This document shows positions 29,161 through 39,121 of a stretch of DNA of 64,000 nucleotides, one piece after another. The translations under genes were made by a program, and so were the position numbers. Every line of letters starts with the position of its first letter. Position 1 is the stretch's first letter. Under the pieces are notes generated by a model, which did not search any database, was not told where the DNA came from, and worked only from the letters and a program-made list of their open reading frames with translations. This stretch comes from Pseudomonas putida (lineage in GTDB: Bacteria > Pseudomonadota > Gammaproteobacteria > Pseudomonadales > Pseudomonadaceae), in NCBI RefSeq assembly GCF_001636055.1, contig NZ_CP011789.1, forward strand, positions 5,332,001 through 5,396,000. Reading direction: 5' to 3'.

Positions 29161-30678
29161 ATGACTACGTCCACCAGCACGTCTCCTGCCAAGCGCCCCG
29201 AGGACGAAAACCTCGGGCTTGGTGCCAACCTGGCTTATGGCCTGCAGCATGTCCTGACCATGTACGGAGGGATCGTCGCCGTGCCACTGATCCTGGGTCA
29301 GGCCGCCGGCCTGGCCCCGGCGGAGATCGGCCTGCTGATTGCCGCATCGTTGTTTGCTGGCGGACTGGCCACCCTGTTGCAGACACTCGGACTACCCTTC
29401 TTCGGCTGCCAGTTGCCACTGGTGCAGGGCGTGTCGTTCGCTGGCGTGGCCACCATGGGCGCGATTCTCGGCAGCCAGGGCGGCGGCGGCCTGCCGGCGG
29501 TGCTGGGCGCAGTCATGGCAGCATCGCTGATCGGCTTTCTGATCACTCCGGTGTTCTCGCGGATCACCAAGTTCTTCCCGCCGCTGGTGACCGGCATCGT
29601 CATCACCACCATCGGCCTGACCTTGATGCCGGTGGCCGCGCGCTGGGTGATGGGTGGCAACAGCGCCTCGCCGGAGTTCGGCAGCATGGCCAACATCGGC
29701 CTGGCGGCGTTGACCTTCGCCATCGTCCTGCTGCTGAGCAAGCTGGGCAGCGCCAGCATCTCGCGCCTGTCGATCCTCCTGGCCATGGTTGCCGGCACGC
29801 TGATCGCCTGGGCACTGGGCATGGCCGATTTCAGCAAGGTCGGCGAAGGCCCGGTGTTCGCCTTCCCTACCCCGTTCCACTTCGGCATGCCGACGTTCCA
29901 CATCGCGGCGATCCTGTCGATGTGCATCGTGATCATGGTGACCCTGGTGGAGACCTCGGCGGATATCCTCGCGGTCGGTGAGATCATCGACACCAAGGTC
30001 GACTCCAAGCGCCTGGGCGACGGCCTGCGCGCCGACATGGCATCGAGCATCCTGGCGCCGATCTTCGGCTCCTTCACCCAGAGCGCGTTCGCCCAGAACG
30101 TCGGCCTGGTGGCCGTGACCGGGGTGAAGAGCCGCTACGTGGTGGCCACGGGCGGGGTGATCCTGGTGGTGCTTGGCCTGCTGCCGATCATGGGCCGGAT
30201 CATCGCCGCAGTACCCACCCCGGTCCTGGGCGGCGCGGGCATCGTGCTGTTCGGCACCGTGGCGGCGAGCGGCATCCGTACCCTGTCGAAGGTGAACTAC
30301 AAGAACAACGTCAACCTGATCATCGTGGCGGCCTCGCTGGGCTTCGGCATGATCCCCATCGCCGCGCCGAGCTTCTACCATCAATTCCCCAACTGGTTCG
30401 AGACCATCTTCCACTCGGGCATCAGCTCGGCGGCGATCATGGCGATCCTGCTGAACCTGATCTTCAACCACTTCAAGGCCGGCAATTCGGACCAGCAGTC
30501 GGTATTTGCCGCCGGGTACGAGCGCACCATCCAGTATTCGGACATCTCGGTGCTGCGCGATGGCGACTACTTCAAGGATGGCAAGCTGTTCGATGCCGAT
30601 GGCAATGAAGTGCCGGTGATGGACATCGATGAACACGGCGAACAGGTGCTCAGACGCAAGGCGGTGGCGGAGCACTGA
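29161..30678 (+). CDS. NCS2 family purine/xanthine permease
   Basis: The 505-residue protein is a nucleobase:cation symporter-2 with about 14 hydrophobic segments. It starts GLGANLAYGLQHVLTMYGGI. The NAT signature is visible as QNVGLVAVTGVKSR, and FFGCQLPLVQGVSFAGVA marks TM3. The family imports xanthine, uric acid or uracil; the sequence here suggests a xanthine/urate-type member, but the substrate is not provable by eye. The N-terminal tail is polar and the C-terminus extends into a soluble stretch with MDIDEHGEQVLRRKA. An upstream GntR-like operator suggests local regulation. Confidence 0.93.
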   Translation: MTTSTSTSPAKRPEDENLGLGANLAYGLQHVLTMYGGIVAVPLILGQAAGLAPAEIGLLIAASLFAGGLATLLQTLGLPFFGCQLPLVQGVSFAGVATMGAILGSQGGGGLPAVLGAVMAASLIGFLITPVFSRITKFFPPLVTGIVITTIGLTLMPVAARWVMGGNSASPEFGSMANIGLAALTFAIVLLLSKLGSASISRLSILLAMVAGTLIAWALGMADFSKVGEGPVFAFPTPFHFGMPTFHIAAILSMCIVIMVTLVETSADILAVGEIIDTKVDSKRLGDGLRADMASSILAPIFGSFTQSAFAQNVGLVAVTGVKSRYVVATGGVILVVLGLLPIMGRIIAAVPTPVLGGAGIVLFGTVAASGIRTLSKVNYKNNVNLIIVAASLGFGMIPIAAPSFYHQFPNWFETIFHSGISSAAIMAILLNLIFNHFKAGNSDQQSVFAAGYERTIQYSDISVLRDGDYFKDGKLFDADGNEVPVMDIDEHGEQVLRRKAVAEH

Positions 30679-30696
30679 CCCAGATGCCATACCTGT

Positions 30697-30800
30697 AGGA
30701 GCGGCGGTTCGGCGCCCCGACTTGCCCGCGAAAATGACACCGCGGTGCCTGGCACGGGCTACGCCCGTGTTCGCGGGACAAGTCGCAGCGGCGAACCGCC
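30697..30800. repeat. Variant REP pair after the permease gene
   Basis: GGAGCGGCGGTTCGGCGCCC with TTGCCCGCGAAAATGAC is followed by GCACGGGCTACGCCCGTG and an opposed CGCGGGACAAGTCGCAGCGGC. The same variant occurs at 47037 and 47797. Confidence 0.75.
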
Positions 30801-30801
30801 T

Positions 30802-32142
30802 TCAACCGCGCGTCACGAAGTACCCGTTCAATATCTCCACATCCTTGGCATCCAGTACTCCCGCCAAGTAGCGCAACTGCACCCAGGCCCGCAGGTACTC
30901 ATGCCGGGCCTGGGCCAGATCACGCCGCGCCCCGTACAACTGCTGCTCGGCATCGAGCACATCGAGGTTGACCCGCTCTCCCCCCTGCACGCTGCGCCGA
31001 GTCGCCTCGACCAACGCACTGGCAGCATTCACCGCCATCCCGTAGGCCCGGATCTTCGCGGTGCTGCTGGCGCACAGGTTGAACTGGCGACGCAACTGAT
31101 TGAGCGTGTCGCTGACCTGCGCATCGACCTGGAACTGCAAGCCATCTCGCTCCGCCTGTGCCTGGCGCACGCGCGCCGATACACCGCCACCGGCGAACAG
31201 CGGCACATTCAACTGAATCCCGACACTGTCGGTGTCATAGCGCTGGTTGTAGGTGCTTTCCGAGCTCGAACTGGAAATGCCCTTGCTCACGTAGGCACTC
31301 AAGCTCGGCAGGTGCCCTGCACGCTGACGCTCCACACCTTGGTCAGCGACATCCAGGGCATGTCGCTGGCTGGCCAGCTCGGCATTATGCGCCACGGCCA
31401 GGTCGCGCCAGGGCTCGAAGCGCGCCGGTACCAGCGGCTGCACGGCGAGTGACGGCAACATCGGTGCAAGGTCTTCGGCACTCATCGCCTCGCCGGTGAT
31501 CGCCTGCAGGCTGCGCAGCGCCGCGTCGAGGTTGTCGCCAGCCTCGATCTCCTGGGCCTGGGCCAACTCGTAGCGGGCACGGGTTTCCAGCACGTCGGTG
31601 AGGGTGCCCTCGCCATTCTTGAGCAGGCGCTCGTTGAGCTGCAGTTGCTCGGCGTAGGTGCGCCGCTGGGCCTGGGCCAGGGCAATCTGCTCGTCGGCGA
31701 ACAATGCTTCGCTGTAGGCCGAAAACACCCGCACCATCATTTCCTGGCCGCGACCGCGCAGGCGCTCGTCGGCCAGCGCAGCCTGGGCCACGCCGCGGCG
31801 ATAGTCGCTCCATACGGCGTAATCGAACAACGGCTGCTGCAAGGTCAGGGTCGAGCTGTAGCTGCGGTAATCACGCTGGCTGGTGACATCACCGAGCTGG
31901 CTGCGCTGGGTCACCTCCGAGTCGTTGCGGGCACGGCTGTAGCGGTAGGAAAGATTCGGCAACAGCCCCGCGCGACCGATGGCGAGGTTCTCGACACCCG
32001 CGTCGCGCTCGGCGATTGCCGCGCGCAGGGTCGGATCGTTGCGCAGGGCCAGGGCATAGGCATCGCTCAGGTCCAGGGCTTGCGCTGGCAGTACCAGGCC
32101 CGACAACACGCCCGACAATACCGTGGGCAACAACAGGCGCAT
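30802..32142 (-). CDS. hasF: TolC-family outer-membrane protein of the hemophore exporter (HasF)
   Basis: The 446-residue protein has a signal peptide (MRLLLPTVLSGVLSGLVLPAQA) and two TolC-type repeats of long coiled helices with strand hairpins (DAYALALRNDPTLRAA; DLAVAHNAELASQRHA). It would form the outer-membrane channel for type I secretion. It is the last gene of hasI-S-R-A-D-E-F and begins four bases past the stop of the adaptor gene, so they are translated together. Confidence 0.93.
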   Translation of the reverse strand: MRLLLPTVLSGVLSGLVLPAQALDLSDAYALALRNDPTLRAAIAERDAGVENLAIGRAGLLPNLSYRYSRARNDSEVTQRSQLGDVTSQRDYRSYSSTLTLQQPLFDYAVWSDYRRGVAQAALADERLRGRGQEMMVRVFSAYSEALFADEQIALAQAQRRTYAEQLQLNERLLKNGEGTLTDVLETRARYELAQAQEIEAGDNLDAALRSLQAITGEAMSAEDLAPMLPSLAVQPLVPARFEPWRDLAVAHNAELASQRHALDVADQGVERQRAGHLPSLSAYVSKGISSSSSESTYNQRYDTDSVGIQLNVPLFAGGGVSARVRQAQAERDGLQFQVDAQVSDTLNQLRRQFNLCASSTAKIRAYGMAVNAASALVEATRRSVQGGERVNLDVLDAEQQLYGARRDLAQARHEYLRAWVQLRYLAGVLDAKDVEILNGYFVTRG

Positions 32143-32146
32143 CGGC

Positions 32147-33499
32147 TCACTCCTCGCTCAGGGCGATATGCACCCGGTCGGCCAACGGCTTGAACAGGTA
32201 GCTGAGCAGCGAGCGCTCGCCACTGCGCACGAAAGCCTCCACCGGCATACCGGGGCGAATGTCCAGCCCAGCAAGCTGCCGCGCGCCGTCCTCGCTGACC
32301 TTGATGCGCACCTGGTAATACGGCTGCTGGGTCTTTTCATCGAGCAGGCGGTCCGCCGAGACCAGGCTTACCTCACCTGCCACCCGTGGCGTGGTGCTCT
32401 GGTTGAAGGCGACGAACAGCAACTCCACCGGCAAGCCCGGCTGCAAGCGGTCGACCAGCTCCACCGGTGCCCGAGCATCGACCAGCAACGGCGCATCGCT
32501 GGGGACGATTTCCATCAACTGCTGCCCGCGCGCGATCACCCCGCCGTTGGTGAACACACTCAAGCCCACCACGGTACCGGCGACCGGCGCACGCACCTGG
32601 GTGTGGGCCAGGTCGAACTCGGCGCTGCGCAGGCGGTTGCCCAGGTCCTCGGCGCTGGCCTGGGACTCGCTCAACTGCTGGCGCACCTCGTTCTGGAATT
32701 CCTGACGGCGCTGGCTGGCACGCAGTTTCAGTTCCTGGACCTGGCGCCGGGTGCGACCGATATTGCCGAGGTCTTCGGCAATCGAGCCGTTGACCTGCGC
32801 CAGCAGGCGCTCGCTGTCGAGCAGACGGTTGCGCGGAATGTAGCCGTCACGGGCCAGCTCGCGCAGGCCGCGCAGTTGCTCGTCCAGCGCGACGCGCTGG
32901 GCCTGTTTGCTGCTCAGCGAGCCTTGCAGGCCACTGAGCGACGCCTCGGCCCCGGCGATACTTTCGCTCACACCCGCCAACTCCAGCTCCAGCGCCTGGG
33001 CGCGGCTGCTGCGCAATTGTCGCTGGGTCTCCAGTACCGTCGCCACCCACGGCGTGGCGGCCTCCTCGAGCAGGTCGGCGGCAAAGGTCACGCCGGGCGC
33101 TGAATCGCGTTCGGCCAGCAGACGTGCCTCCATGGCCCGCGCATTCACGTACTGCACCTGCAACGAACCGCGCTGTGCCTGGGCCTGGGTTGGGTCGAGG
33201 CTGAGCAGTACCTGGCCTGCCTGGACCTGATCGCCGTCGCGCACCGCAAGCTGCCCGATCACCCCTCCGGTGGGATGCTGGACCGCTTGCCGACTGCCGG
33301 CCACCACCACATTGCCGCTGACCGGCACGCCCTTGTCCAGCGGCGCCAGCGCCGCCCACAACAGGAAGCCGCCAAAGCCTGCCAACACCAGCCAACGCCC
33401 GGCCTTCGCCGGGCCTCGGGCATCGTCGCGCAGTTGATGAACCTTGTCAGACGCAGCGCCAGACGCGGGGGTAAACAACGGGTGCACACTCATGCTCAA
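32147..33499 (-). CDS. hasE: HlyD-family periplasmic adaptor of the hemophore exporter (HasE)
   Basis: The 450-residue membrane fusion protein has a cytoplasmic tail, one TM helix (WLVLAGFGGFLLWAALAP) and long coiled coils (LEGELAGVSESIAG region). The lipoyl/barrel part has VQHPTGGVIGQLAVRDGDQV and the C-terminal DIRPGMPVEAFVRSGERSLL typical of HlyD. It links the ABC pump to the outer-membrane channel. Its ATG overlaps the stop of hasD (33496-33499). An alternative ATG lies two codons in. Confidence 0.95.
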   Translation of the reverse strand: MSMSVHPLFTPASGAASDKVHQLRDDARGPAKAGRWLVLAGFGGFLLWAALAPLDKGVPVSGNVVVAGSRQAVQHPTGGVIGQLAVRDGDQVQAGQVLLSLDPTQAQAQRGSLQVQYVNARAMEARLLAERDSAPGVTFAADLLEEAATPWVATVLETQRQLRSSRAQALELELAGVSESIAGAEASLSGLQGSLSSKQAQRVALDEQLRGLRELARDGYIPRNRLLDSERLLAQVNGSIAEDLGNIGRTRRQVQELKLRASQRRQEFQNEVRQQLSESQASAEDLGNRLRSAEFDLAHTQVRAPVAGTVVGLSVFTNGGVIARGQQLMEIVPSDAPLLVDARAPVELVDRLQPGLPVELLFVAFNQSTTPRVAGEVSLVSADRLLDEKTQQPYYQVRIKVSEDGARQLAGLDIRPGMPVEAFVRSGERSLLSYLFKPLADRVHIALSEE

Positions 33500-35259
33500 G
33501 ATCTCTGGCCGCCCTGGTTGAAGCTGTAGGTCACGCCGCTACGCACCGCGGAGGGTGGTGCGACGCTGGGGGCTGCAGGACGGGCCGCAGCCTGAAGTAC
33601 CCGTGCGGTCGGGCCGAACTGCTGGATCACGCCGCCGTGCAGCACCAGCAGCTTGTCCAGCCCCAGCAGCAGGCTCGACTTGTGGCTGATCATCACCAGC
33701 GTACGCCCCCGCGCCTTGAGCTCGGCGAGCGCCGCCAGCAAGGCGCGCTCGCCGGCCTCGTCGAGGCTGGCGTTGGGTTCGTCGAGCACCACCAGCGCTG
33801 GCAAGCGATACAGCGCCCGGGCCAGGCCGATCCTTTGTCGCTGTCCACCGGACAGCCCCGCGCCACCTTCGCCCAGCAACGTGTCGTAGCCCTGCGGCAG
33901 TTGCAGAATCAGCTCGTGCACACCGGCCAATTGCGCCGCTGCGACCACCTCCGAGGCGTCCACCGGGCCAAGCCGGGCGATGTTGTCGGCAATGCTGCCG
34001 GCAAACAGTTGCACGTCCTGCGGCAGGTAGCCGATGTGCTCGCCGAGCGCCTGGCGATCCCACTGGGCCAGCGCCGCTCCGTCGAGGCAGACCTTGCCCG
34101 ACTCAGGGTTCGCAGCGCCTACCAACAGGCGGGCCAGGGTCGATTTTCCAGACCCCGAGGCACCGATCAACCCCAGAGACTCACCGGCCGCCAGTTCGAA
34201 ATCGATACCACTCAGGCAGACCCGCTGCCCGCCAGGCACCCGGGCATGCAACTGCTCGACCCGCAGCCGCCCCTGTGGCGCAGGCAGCGGCATCGCACTG
34301 GCCAACGGTGGATAACGGCGCAACAGCAAACCCAGCCGCTCGGCGCTCTGGCGTGCCGACCCCCACTGGCGCCACACGCCAATCAGCTGATCGATCGGCG
34401 CCAGCACCCGCGCCATCAGGATGGAACCGGCGATCATCATCCCCGGGCTGATCAGGTGCTCCAGCGCCAGCCAGGCCCCCAGCCCAAGCACCAGCGACTG
34501 CAATGCCAGGCGCACGCTCTTGGACACCGCAGTTATTGCCGCGCTGCGCTCGCTGCCCAGGTTCTGCCGGGCCAGGAAGCCATGGTGCAGCAGGTTCCAA
34601 CGCTGGCGTACGGCGCCAAGCATGCCCATGGCGGCGATCGCCTCGGCATTGCCCAGGTTGCCCGACGCCTGCTGCATCGCCTGCTGCGACAGCCGCCCGG
34701 CCTCGATGAACTCGCCATGGGTCAGGCGTTCGTTGAGCCAGGCAAGCCCGGCCAGCAGCAGCGCCCCGACCACCGCCAGCAGGCCCAGCCACGGGCTGAA
34801 CAGGAAGATCACCAGCAGGTACAGCGGAAACCACGGCGCATCGAAGAAGGCGAACAACGCCTGGCCAGTGGCGAACTGGCGCAACTGGGTCAGGTCGCCC
34901 AGGGCCTGCTGGGCGCTACCTTTGTGCCCGTCGAGGCTGGCCTGGTATGCGGCATCGAACACCCGAGGGTTGAGTTGCAGGTCCATGCGCGTGCCCAGGC
35001 GGATCACCACCAGGCTGCGCAGCCATTCCAGCACGCCCATGAAGGCGAACAGGCCCAGCACCATCAGGCTGAGCATCAGCAAGGTCATCTCGTTGCCCGA
35101 CGACAGCACCCGGTCGTAGACCTGCAGCATGTACAGCGCCGGCGCCAGCATCAGCACGTTGGCCACGGCGGTGAACAGGGCGATATTGCCCAGCCCACCC
35201 CGGCAGGACTTGAGGGCCTGCCACAGTTCATCGGCGGCGGCGTTGCGCGGTGTACTCAT
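33496..35259 (-). CDS. hasD: Type I secretion ABC transporter, permease/ATPase fusion (HasD)
   Basis: The 587-residue protein has six hydrophobic segments (from NVLMLAPALYMLQVYDRVLS) and a C-terminal ATPase. The Walker A is GASGSGKSTL, the signature is LSGGQRQRIGLARAL and the Walker B is LVVLDEPNASLD. It drives export of the hemophore HasA. The start at 35259 (MSTPRNAAADELWQ) is preceded by GAGGT six bases away; 47 upstream codons are open but look non-coding and cover a hairpin. It overlaps hasE by four bases. Confidence 0.95.
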   Translation of the reverse strand: MSTPRNAAADELWQALKSCRGGLGNIALFTAVANVLMLAPALYMLQVYDRVLSSGNEMTLLMLSLMVLGLFAFMGVLEWLRSLVVIRLGTRMDLQLNPRVFDAAYQASLDGHKGSAQQALGDLTQLRQFATGQALFAFFDAPWFPLYLLVIFLFSPWLGLLAVVGALLLAGLAWLNERLTHGEFIEAGRLSQQAMQQASGNLGNAEAIAAMGMLGAVRQRWNLLHHGFLARQNLGSERSAAITAVSKSVRLALQSLVLGLGAWLALEHLISPGMMIAGSILMARVLAPIDQLIGVWRQWGSARQSAERLGLLLRRYPPLASAMPLPAPQGRLRVEQLHARVPGGQRVCLSGIDFELAAGESLGLIGASGSGKSTLARLLVGAANPESGKVCLDGAALAQWDRQALGEHIGYLPQDVQLFAGSIADNIARLGPVDASEVVAAAQLAGVHELILQLPQGYDTLLGEGGAGLSGGQRQRIGLARALYRLPALVVLDEPNASLDEAGERALLAALAELKARGRTLVMISHKSSLLLGLDKLLVLHGGVIQQFGPTARVLQAAARPAAPSVAPPSAVRSGVTYSFNQGGQRS

Positions 35260-35375
35260 CGCTGACCTCGAAGGGCGAGGCGGCGTCGCCATTGACCTGG
35301 CAGCCGCCACCTCGCAGAATTTCGCGGCACCCCGGCCTGGGCCCGACAAGACACGGGCCAGGGTGCATGCAACAG

Positions 35376-35405
35376 GGCCAATGACAGAGCGATCTGCCAT
35401 TGGCC
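35376..35405. terminator. Stem-loop between hasA and hasD
   Basis: GGCCAATG/CATTGGCC with a 14-base loop lies in the 162-base gap after hasA. It has no T-run on the coding strand and probably acts as a processing or attenuation point that keeps hasA mRNA above exporter mRNA. Confidence 0.6.
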
Positions 35406-35421
35406 TTTTTCATGCCTGGCG

Positions 35422-36039
35422 TCAGGCAGCCAGGGCCAGGTCTTCAGGCAGTGCCTGGATACCCACGGCTTCGGCAGCCGCGACGTTCGCAGCACCACCA
35501 CTCAGTGCAGCGGCAATGGCGTCGAAGGTGCTGTCGGTCGACACGCCGTAGCTGGCCAGCAGGTTGTCCAGCACACCTTCCAGCGCCGAGGTGTTGCCCT
35601 GCATCAGGCCGTAGATCACGCCCTGTACTTCGTTGCCGGCACGGCCGGCACCCAGCGCGGCATCCAGGTCCAGGCCGTTGAAGCTGACCACGTAGTTGCT
35701 CAGGCTGAAGTCGCTGCCGCCGCCACCGCCGAGCACTTCGCCCAGGCTGACGTTGTCCAGCGACCCCCACAGGTAGTGGTTCAGGTTGTCGCCCGGCGCC
35801 TTCAGCGGATCGAAGACGTAGTGCAGGCCGTTGGAGGTGTCGGAGTCGGCGATGAAGGCGTAGTCCGAACCGTTGGCGCCATGGGTGGCGTACTGGTCGC
35901 CATCACGGCTGCCGTTGCTGAACCCGCCGGTGTTGCTGTAGCCGTGACCGGCAGTGACGAAACCTGCGCTCCAGAAGGCCAGGTAGTCGTCGACGGTGGC
36001 GCTGCCGAATGCTGGATCGTAGGTGACGGAAATAGTCAT
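35422..36039 (-). CDS. hasA: Hemophore HasA
   Basis: The 205-residue secreted protein takes heme from host or environment and hands it to HasR. It lacks an N-terminal signal and instead ends in the type I secretion signal LPEDLALAA, nearly the same as in P. aeruginosa HasA. The two axial heme ligands fall in place: His32 (TAGHGYSN) and Tyr74 (GLHYVF), with His88 (NHYLWG) as the supporting histidine. It lies between hasR and hasD. The ATG at 36039 gives MTISVTYDPAFG. Confidence 0.96.
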   Translation of the reverse strand: MTISVTYDPAFGSATVDDYLAFWSAGFVTAGHGYSNTGGFSNGSRDGDQYATHGANGSDYAFIADSDTSNGLHYVFDPLKAPGDNLNHYLWGSLDNVSLGEVLGGGGGSDFSLSNYVVSFNGLDLDAALGAGRAGNEVQGVIYGLMQGNTSALEGVLDNLLASYGVSTDSTFDAIAAALSGGAANVAAAEAVGIQALPEDLALAA

Positions 36040-36117
36040 GACGGTTCCTCTGTGCTGCTTGGTTTGAACGAAGGCGTCTTGCCCTCGTGTTGCCCGGAGT
36101 GGGCGAACGCGGGTGTT

Positions 36118-38868
36118 TCAGAATCGGTATTCGAGCATGCCGCTCAAGGTCCGGCCGCGGGCCAGGGACAGGTTGTTGACGTCGCCCATGGCGACGAAAT
36201 AGGCCTCGTCGGTGGCGTTCTCCAACGACAGCGCAAGGTTCAGGCTGGGGGTCATCCAGTAGCTGGCGTACAGGTCGTAGACCTTGTATTTGGGCCACAT
36301 GGCCTGGTCGATCTGGCTGTAGCCGTGGGTGTCGAGGTTCTTGCCATTGCCCTCGCTGTAGCGCAGGCGCATGCCGACATCCAGGGTCTTGTCGAGAAAA
36401 CGCATGCCCAGGGTCAGCGAGCCACGGTCGGCCGGCATATAGGAGGCGTTGCCCATGATGTCGCCGCAGCTGACGCGGTTGTTCTCGGTGGCATTGGCCT
36501 CGGCGCGCGAGACCCGCACCGGCAGCATGATGATGCGGCTGCCGACCTGCACCGGGCGCAGCACGGTACCGGCGCTGACCAGTTGCTGGGCGCCGCCGAG
36601 GTAGAACTGGTTGGAGCAGAAGTCGTTGCTGCCGATCATGTGGGTGTAGCTGAGCTGGCCGTAGTAATCGCCGGCGTCGTAGTCGAGGCTGTATTCCACG
36701 CCACGAAACTGTGTGGTTTCGAGGTTGTTCTGGTACACCGAGCGGCCCAGGGCGATGCCCGATACGCTGGAGCCCGGCAGGCTGGCGTTGGTGTCGAGAA
36801 ACGAGAAGTTGTCGATACGGGTGTCGAAGTAGGCGATCTTGGCGGCGAAGCGGTCGCCACTGCGCAGCAGCGACTCCTTGAAGATGTTCAGCCCCAGCTC
36901 CCAGTTGTGCGACTCCTCGGCCTTGAGGAAGGGGTTGGGATAGACCATCTCGTTGCCACCGCCATGCGGGCGGCCGCTCATGTACGCCTCGGTCACCGCC
37001 GGCGGACGCCAGCCACGGCCCCAGCGGGTGTATACCTGCAGCCAGTCCAGCCCCGGCTTCACGGCGATACCGAAGGTCGGTGAGAAGCGGCCTTCTTCGC
37101 GGTCTTCCTCGAACAACAGGTCGGTGCGCTGACGGCGCAGGTTGGTCTCGGTGACACCCTCGGGGTACATCCAGGTCGTGACGCCGGTCTTGCCGGTCAG
37201 GCGATAGCGGTCATAGCGCAGCCCGGCATCGACCACCAGCCAGTCGTCATGCTCGTAGCTGAGGTTGCCGAACAGGCTGGCCATGACCCGCTTGCCCTTG
37301 GGGTTCGCGCCCTGCACGTACGGCAGCGACTCGGTCTCGTTGACCGCGGCGATACGGTTGGTGCTGGGGCGGAAGGTATCCTGGAAAGCCTCGCTGCCAT
37401 AGTTGAACGTGAGGCTGTCGGCCTGGAACAGATGCCAGCGCGAGGTGTTCTGCAGTTGCAGGCCCCAGGTGTCGGTCTGGTAGCGATCGGTGTAGTCCTC
37501 GACACGGTTGCCGCTGTTCTCGGACGAGGCGTTGTTGGCGTTCCAGCGATCCTGGCGGGTGGTGACGTAGTAAAGCTTGGCCTTGAAGTCGATCAGCTCG
37601 TTGGGGTTGAAGCTGTAGTCCAGGGCCGCGTTCCTGGCGTTGATGTCGTTGGTGCCGGTGACGCGGTAGTAGTAGTCGTGGCTGCCGGAGTCCTTTACCG
37701 TCCAGGCGTCCTTGCTGTCGGTGTCGGTCTCGAAGTAGCTGAACTGCAGACGCTGCTCATCGGGCAGGTTCAGGCCGAGCTTGAAGATCTGCGAGCGGGT
37801 CACGCTGTCCATGCCGCCGACCTCGCCGTTGAGCCAGCTCTTCCAGGCCTGACGGTCTTCGAGCTTGCCGCGCATCTGGGTGCCGAGGTTGCCGGCGTTC
37901 TGCGTGCCGCTGCGGTAGTCGCCGAAATGCCGCTCGCTGTGGCCGACCAGGATGTCGCCGACTTCGTTGCCCACGGCGAACAGCGCACTGCCGTTGAAGT
38001 AGGTGCCGTTGCCCAACTCGCCAATACCGTGCCCGGCGCGCAGGCGGCCGCCGATTTCCTTGCCAGGGGCGAGCAGGTCGCGGGCATCGATGGTGGCGAA
38101 GCTGGCGATCCCGCCGATCACCCCGGCGCCGCCCATGCCGGCGGAGGTGCCCTTGTCGATCTCGACGTTCTGCACGAACTCGGGGTCGATGAACATCACG
38201 CCGTTGCGCTGCTGGTGGCCATTGACGCTGAAGTTCTGGCGCATGCCATCGATGTTCATGTTGACCCGGCCATAGTCCTGCACGCCGCGAATGTTCACCG
38301 AGAGCCCGGGGTCGCGCTGGTTGACCGCGGTGTACACCCCGGCGGTCTGCTCGAGCATGTCGGCGGCGTGGCGCGGCGGGCGCTGGTCGATCTGCTTGCG
38401 GGTGACGACGCTGACCGAGCGCGGGGTCATGTAGACCCAGTCGCCGTCACGGGTCGACTCGACATGCGTAGCCCCCAGCTCCAGCGCCTGGCCATCGGCC
38501 TCCACCCGCTCCAGCCCTACCTGGCCAGCCGCACTGAAGCGATAGCGTACCGGGGTGCCCAGCAGCAGTTGGCGCAGGCCGTCTTCAGCGGCATGCGCGC
38601 CGTGCAGGCCGGCGCTGTTGAGCCCGGCCAGCTTGCGGCTGTCGAAGAACACCTGCACGCCCGACTGCTCGGCGTAGGCCAGCACGGCACTGTCGAGGGC
38701 CTGGGCCGGGATGTCGAACTGGATCATCTGGCGGCTGGCGGCATTGGTCGCTGGCGCGGCGTGCGCCACGCCGATCCCCATCGGCATGGCACAGGTGCCC
38801 AGGACCAGGCTGCTGGCCAGGGCGAGGCGACCGAAAGGTCGAAGGGTCTGTTGTCGTGGCGTGGTCAC
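36118..38868 (-). CDS. hasR: Hemophore receptor HasR (TonB-dependent, with signalling domain)
   Basis: The 916-residue outer-membrane receptor has a signal peptide (to about residue 38, VAHAAPA). Next is an STN signalling domain (IQFDIPAQALDSAVLAYAEQ), then plug (SVSVVTRKQIDQRPP) and barrel (ending SGMLEYRF). The STN domain would pass the heme/HasA signal to the HasS-HasI pair encoded just upstream. It imports heme by TonB energy. A Fur-box-like site lies 32 bases before its start. Length and order are normal for HasR. Confidence 0.95.
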   Translation of the reverse strand: MTTPRQQTLRPFGRLALASSLVLGTCAMPMGIGVAHAAPATNAASRQMIQFDIPAQALDSAVLAYAEQSGVQVFFDSRKLAGLNSAGLHGAHAAEDGLRQLLLGTPVRYRFSAAGQVGLERVEADGQALELGATHVESTRDGDWVYMTPRSVSVVTRKQIDQRPPRHAADMLEQTAGVYTAVNQRDPGLSVNIRGVQDYGRVNMNIDGMRQNFSVNGHQQRNGVMFIDPEFVQNVEIDKGTSAGMGGAGVIGGIASFATIDARDLLAPGKEIGGRLRAGHGIGELGNGTYFNGSALFAVGNEVGDILVGHSERHFGDYRSGTQNAGNLGTQMRGKLEDRQAWKSWLNGEVGGMDSVTRSQIFKLGLNLPDEQRLQFSYFETDTDSKDAWTVKDSGSHDYYYRVTGTNDINARNAALDYSFNPNELIDFKAKLYYVTTRQDRWNANNASSENSGNRVEDYTDRYQTDTWGLQLQNTSRWHLFQADSLTFNYGSEAFQDTFRPSTNRIAAVNETESLPYVQGANPKGKRVMASLFGNLSYEHDDWLVVDAGLRYDRYRLTGKTGVTTWMYPEGVTETNLRRQRTDLLFEEDREEGRFSPTFGIAVKPGLDWLQVYTRWGRGWRPPAVTEAYMSGRPHGGGNEMVYPNPFLKAEESHNWELGLNIFKESLLRSGDRFAAKIAYFDTRIDNFSFLDTNASLPGSSVSGIALGRSVYQNNLETTQFRGVEYSLDYDAGDYYGQLSYTHMIGSNDFCSNQFYLGGAQQLVSAGTVLRPVQVGSRIIMLPVRVSRAEANATENNRVSCGDIMGNASYMPADRGSLTLGMRFLDKTLDVGMRLRYSEGNGKNLDTHGYSQIDQAMWPKYKVYDLYASYWMTPSLNLALSLENATDEAYFVAMGDVNNLSLARGRTLSGMLEYRF

Positions 38869-38899
38869 TGCGAAGGCTCGTCTGTTGTTGGCGTTTTCT

Positions 38900-38918
38900 A
38901 GTAATGAAAATCAATCTC
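38900..38918. promoter_or_regulatory. Probable Fur box before hasR
   Basis: AGTAATGAAAATCAATCTC matches the Fur consensus at 14 of 19 positions. It lies 32-50 bases before the hasR ATG. Confidence 0.6.
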
Positions 38919-38989
38919 AACAATCAGACGTGCGGGGATGGAAAAGTCAGTAAGGGGAAATGAAAAAAGATTGTGCGGGGGCTGGAGGG

Positions 38990-39108
38990 GTGCGCGATTA
39001 CCGGCATGGCCGGTGCCATACACGGCGGTGTTCTTTTCGCGGGCAAGCCCGCTCCTACAAAAATCAGTGGAGTACCTGTAGGAGCGGGCTTGCCCGCGAA
39101 AAGCCCAC
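38990..39108. repeat. Inverted pair of REP sequences between hasS and hasR
   Basis: CGGGCAAGCCCGCTCCTAC faces GTAGGAGCGGGCTTGCCCG, with an extra hairpin ACCGGCATGGCCGGT in front. The pair separates the hasI-hasS transcript from hasR. Confidence 0.8.
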
Positions 39109-39121
39109 CACCGAGCAAAGA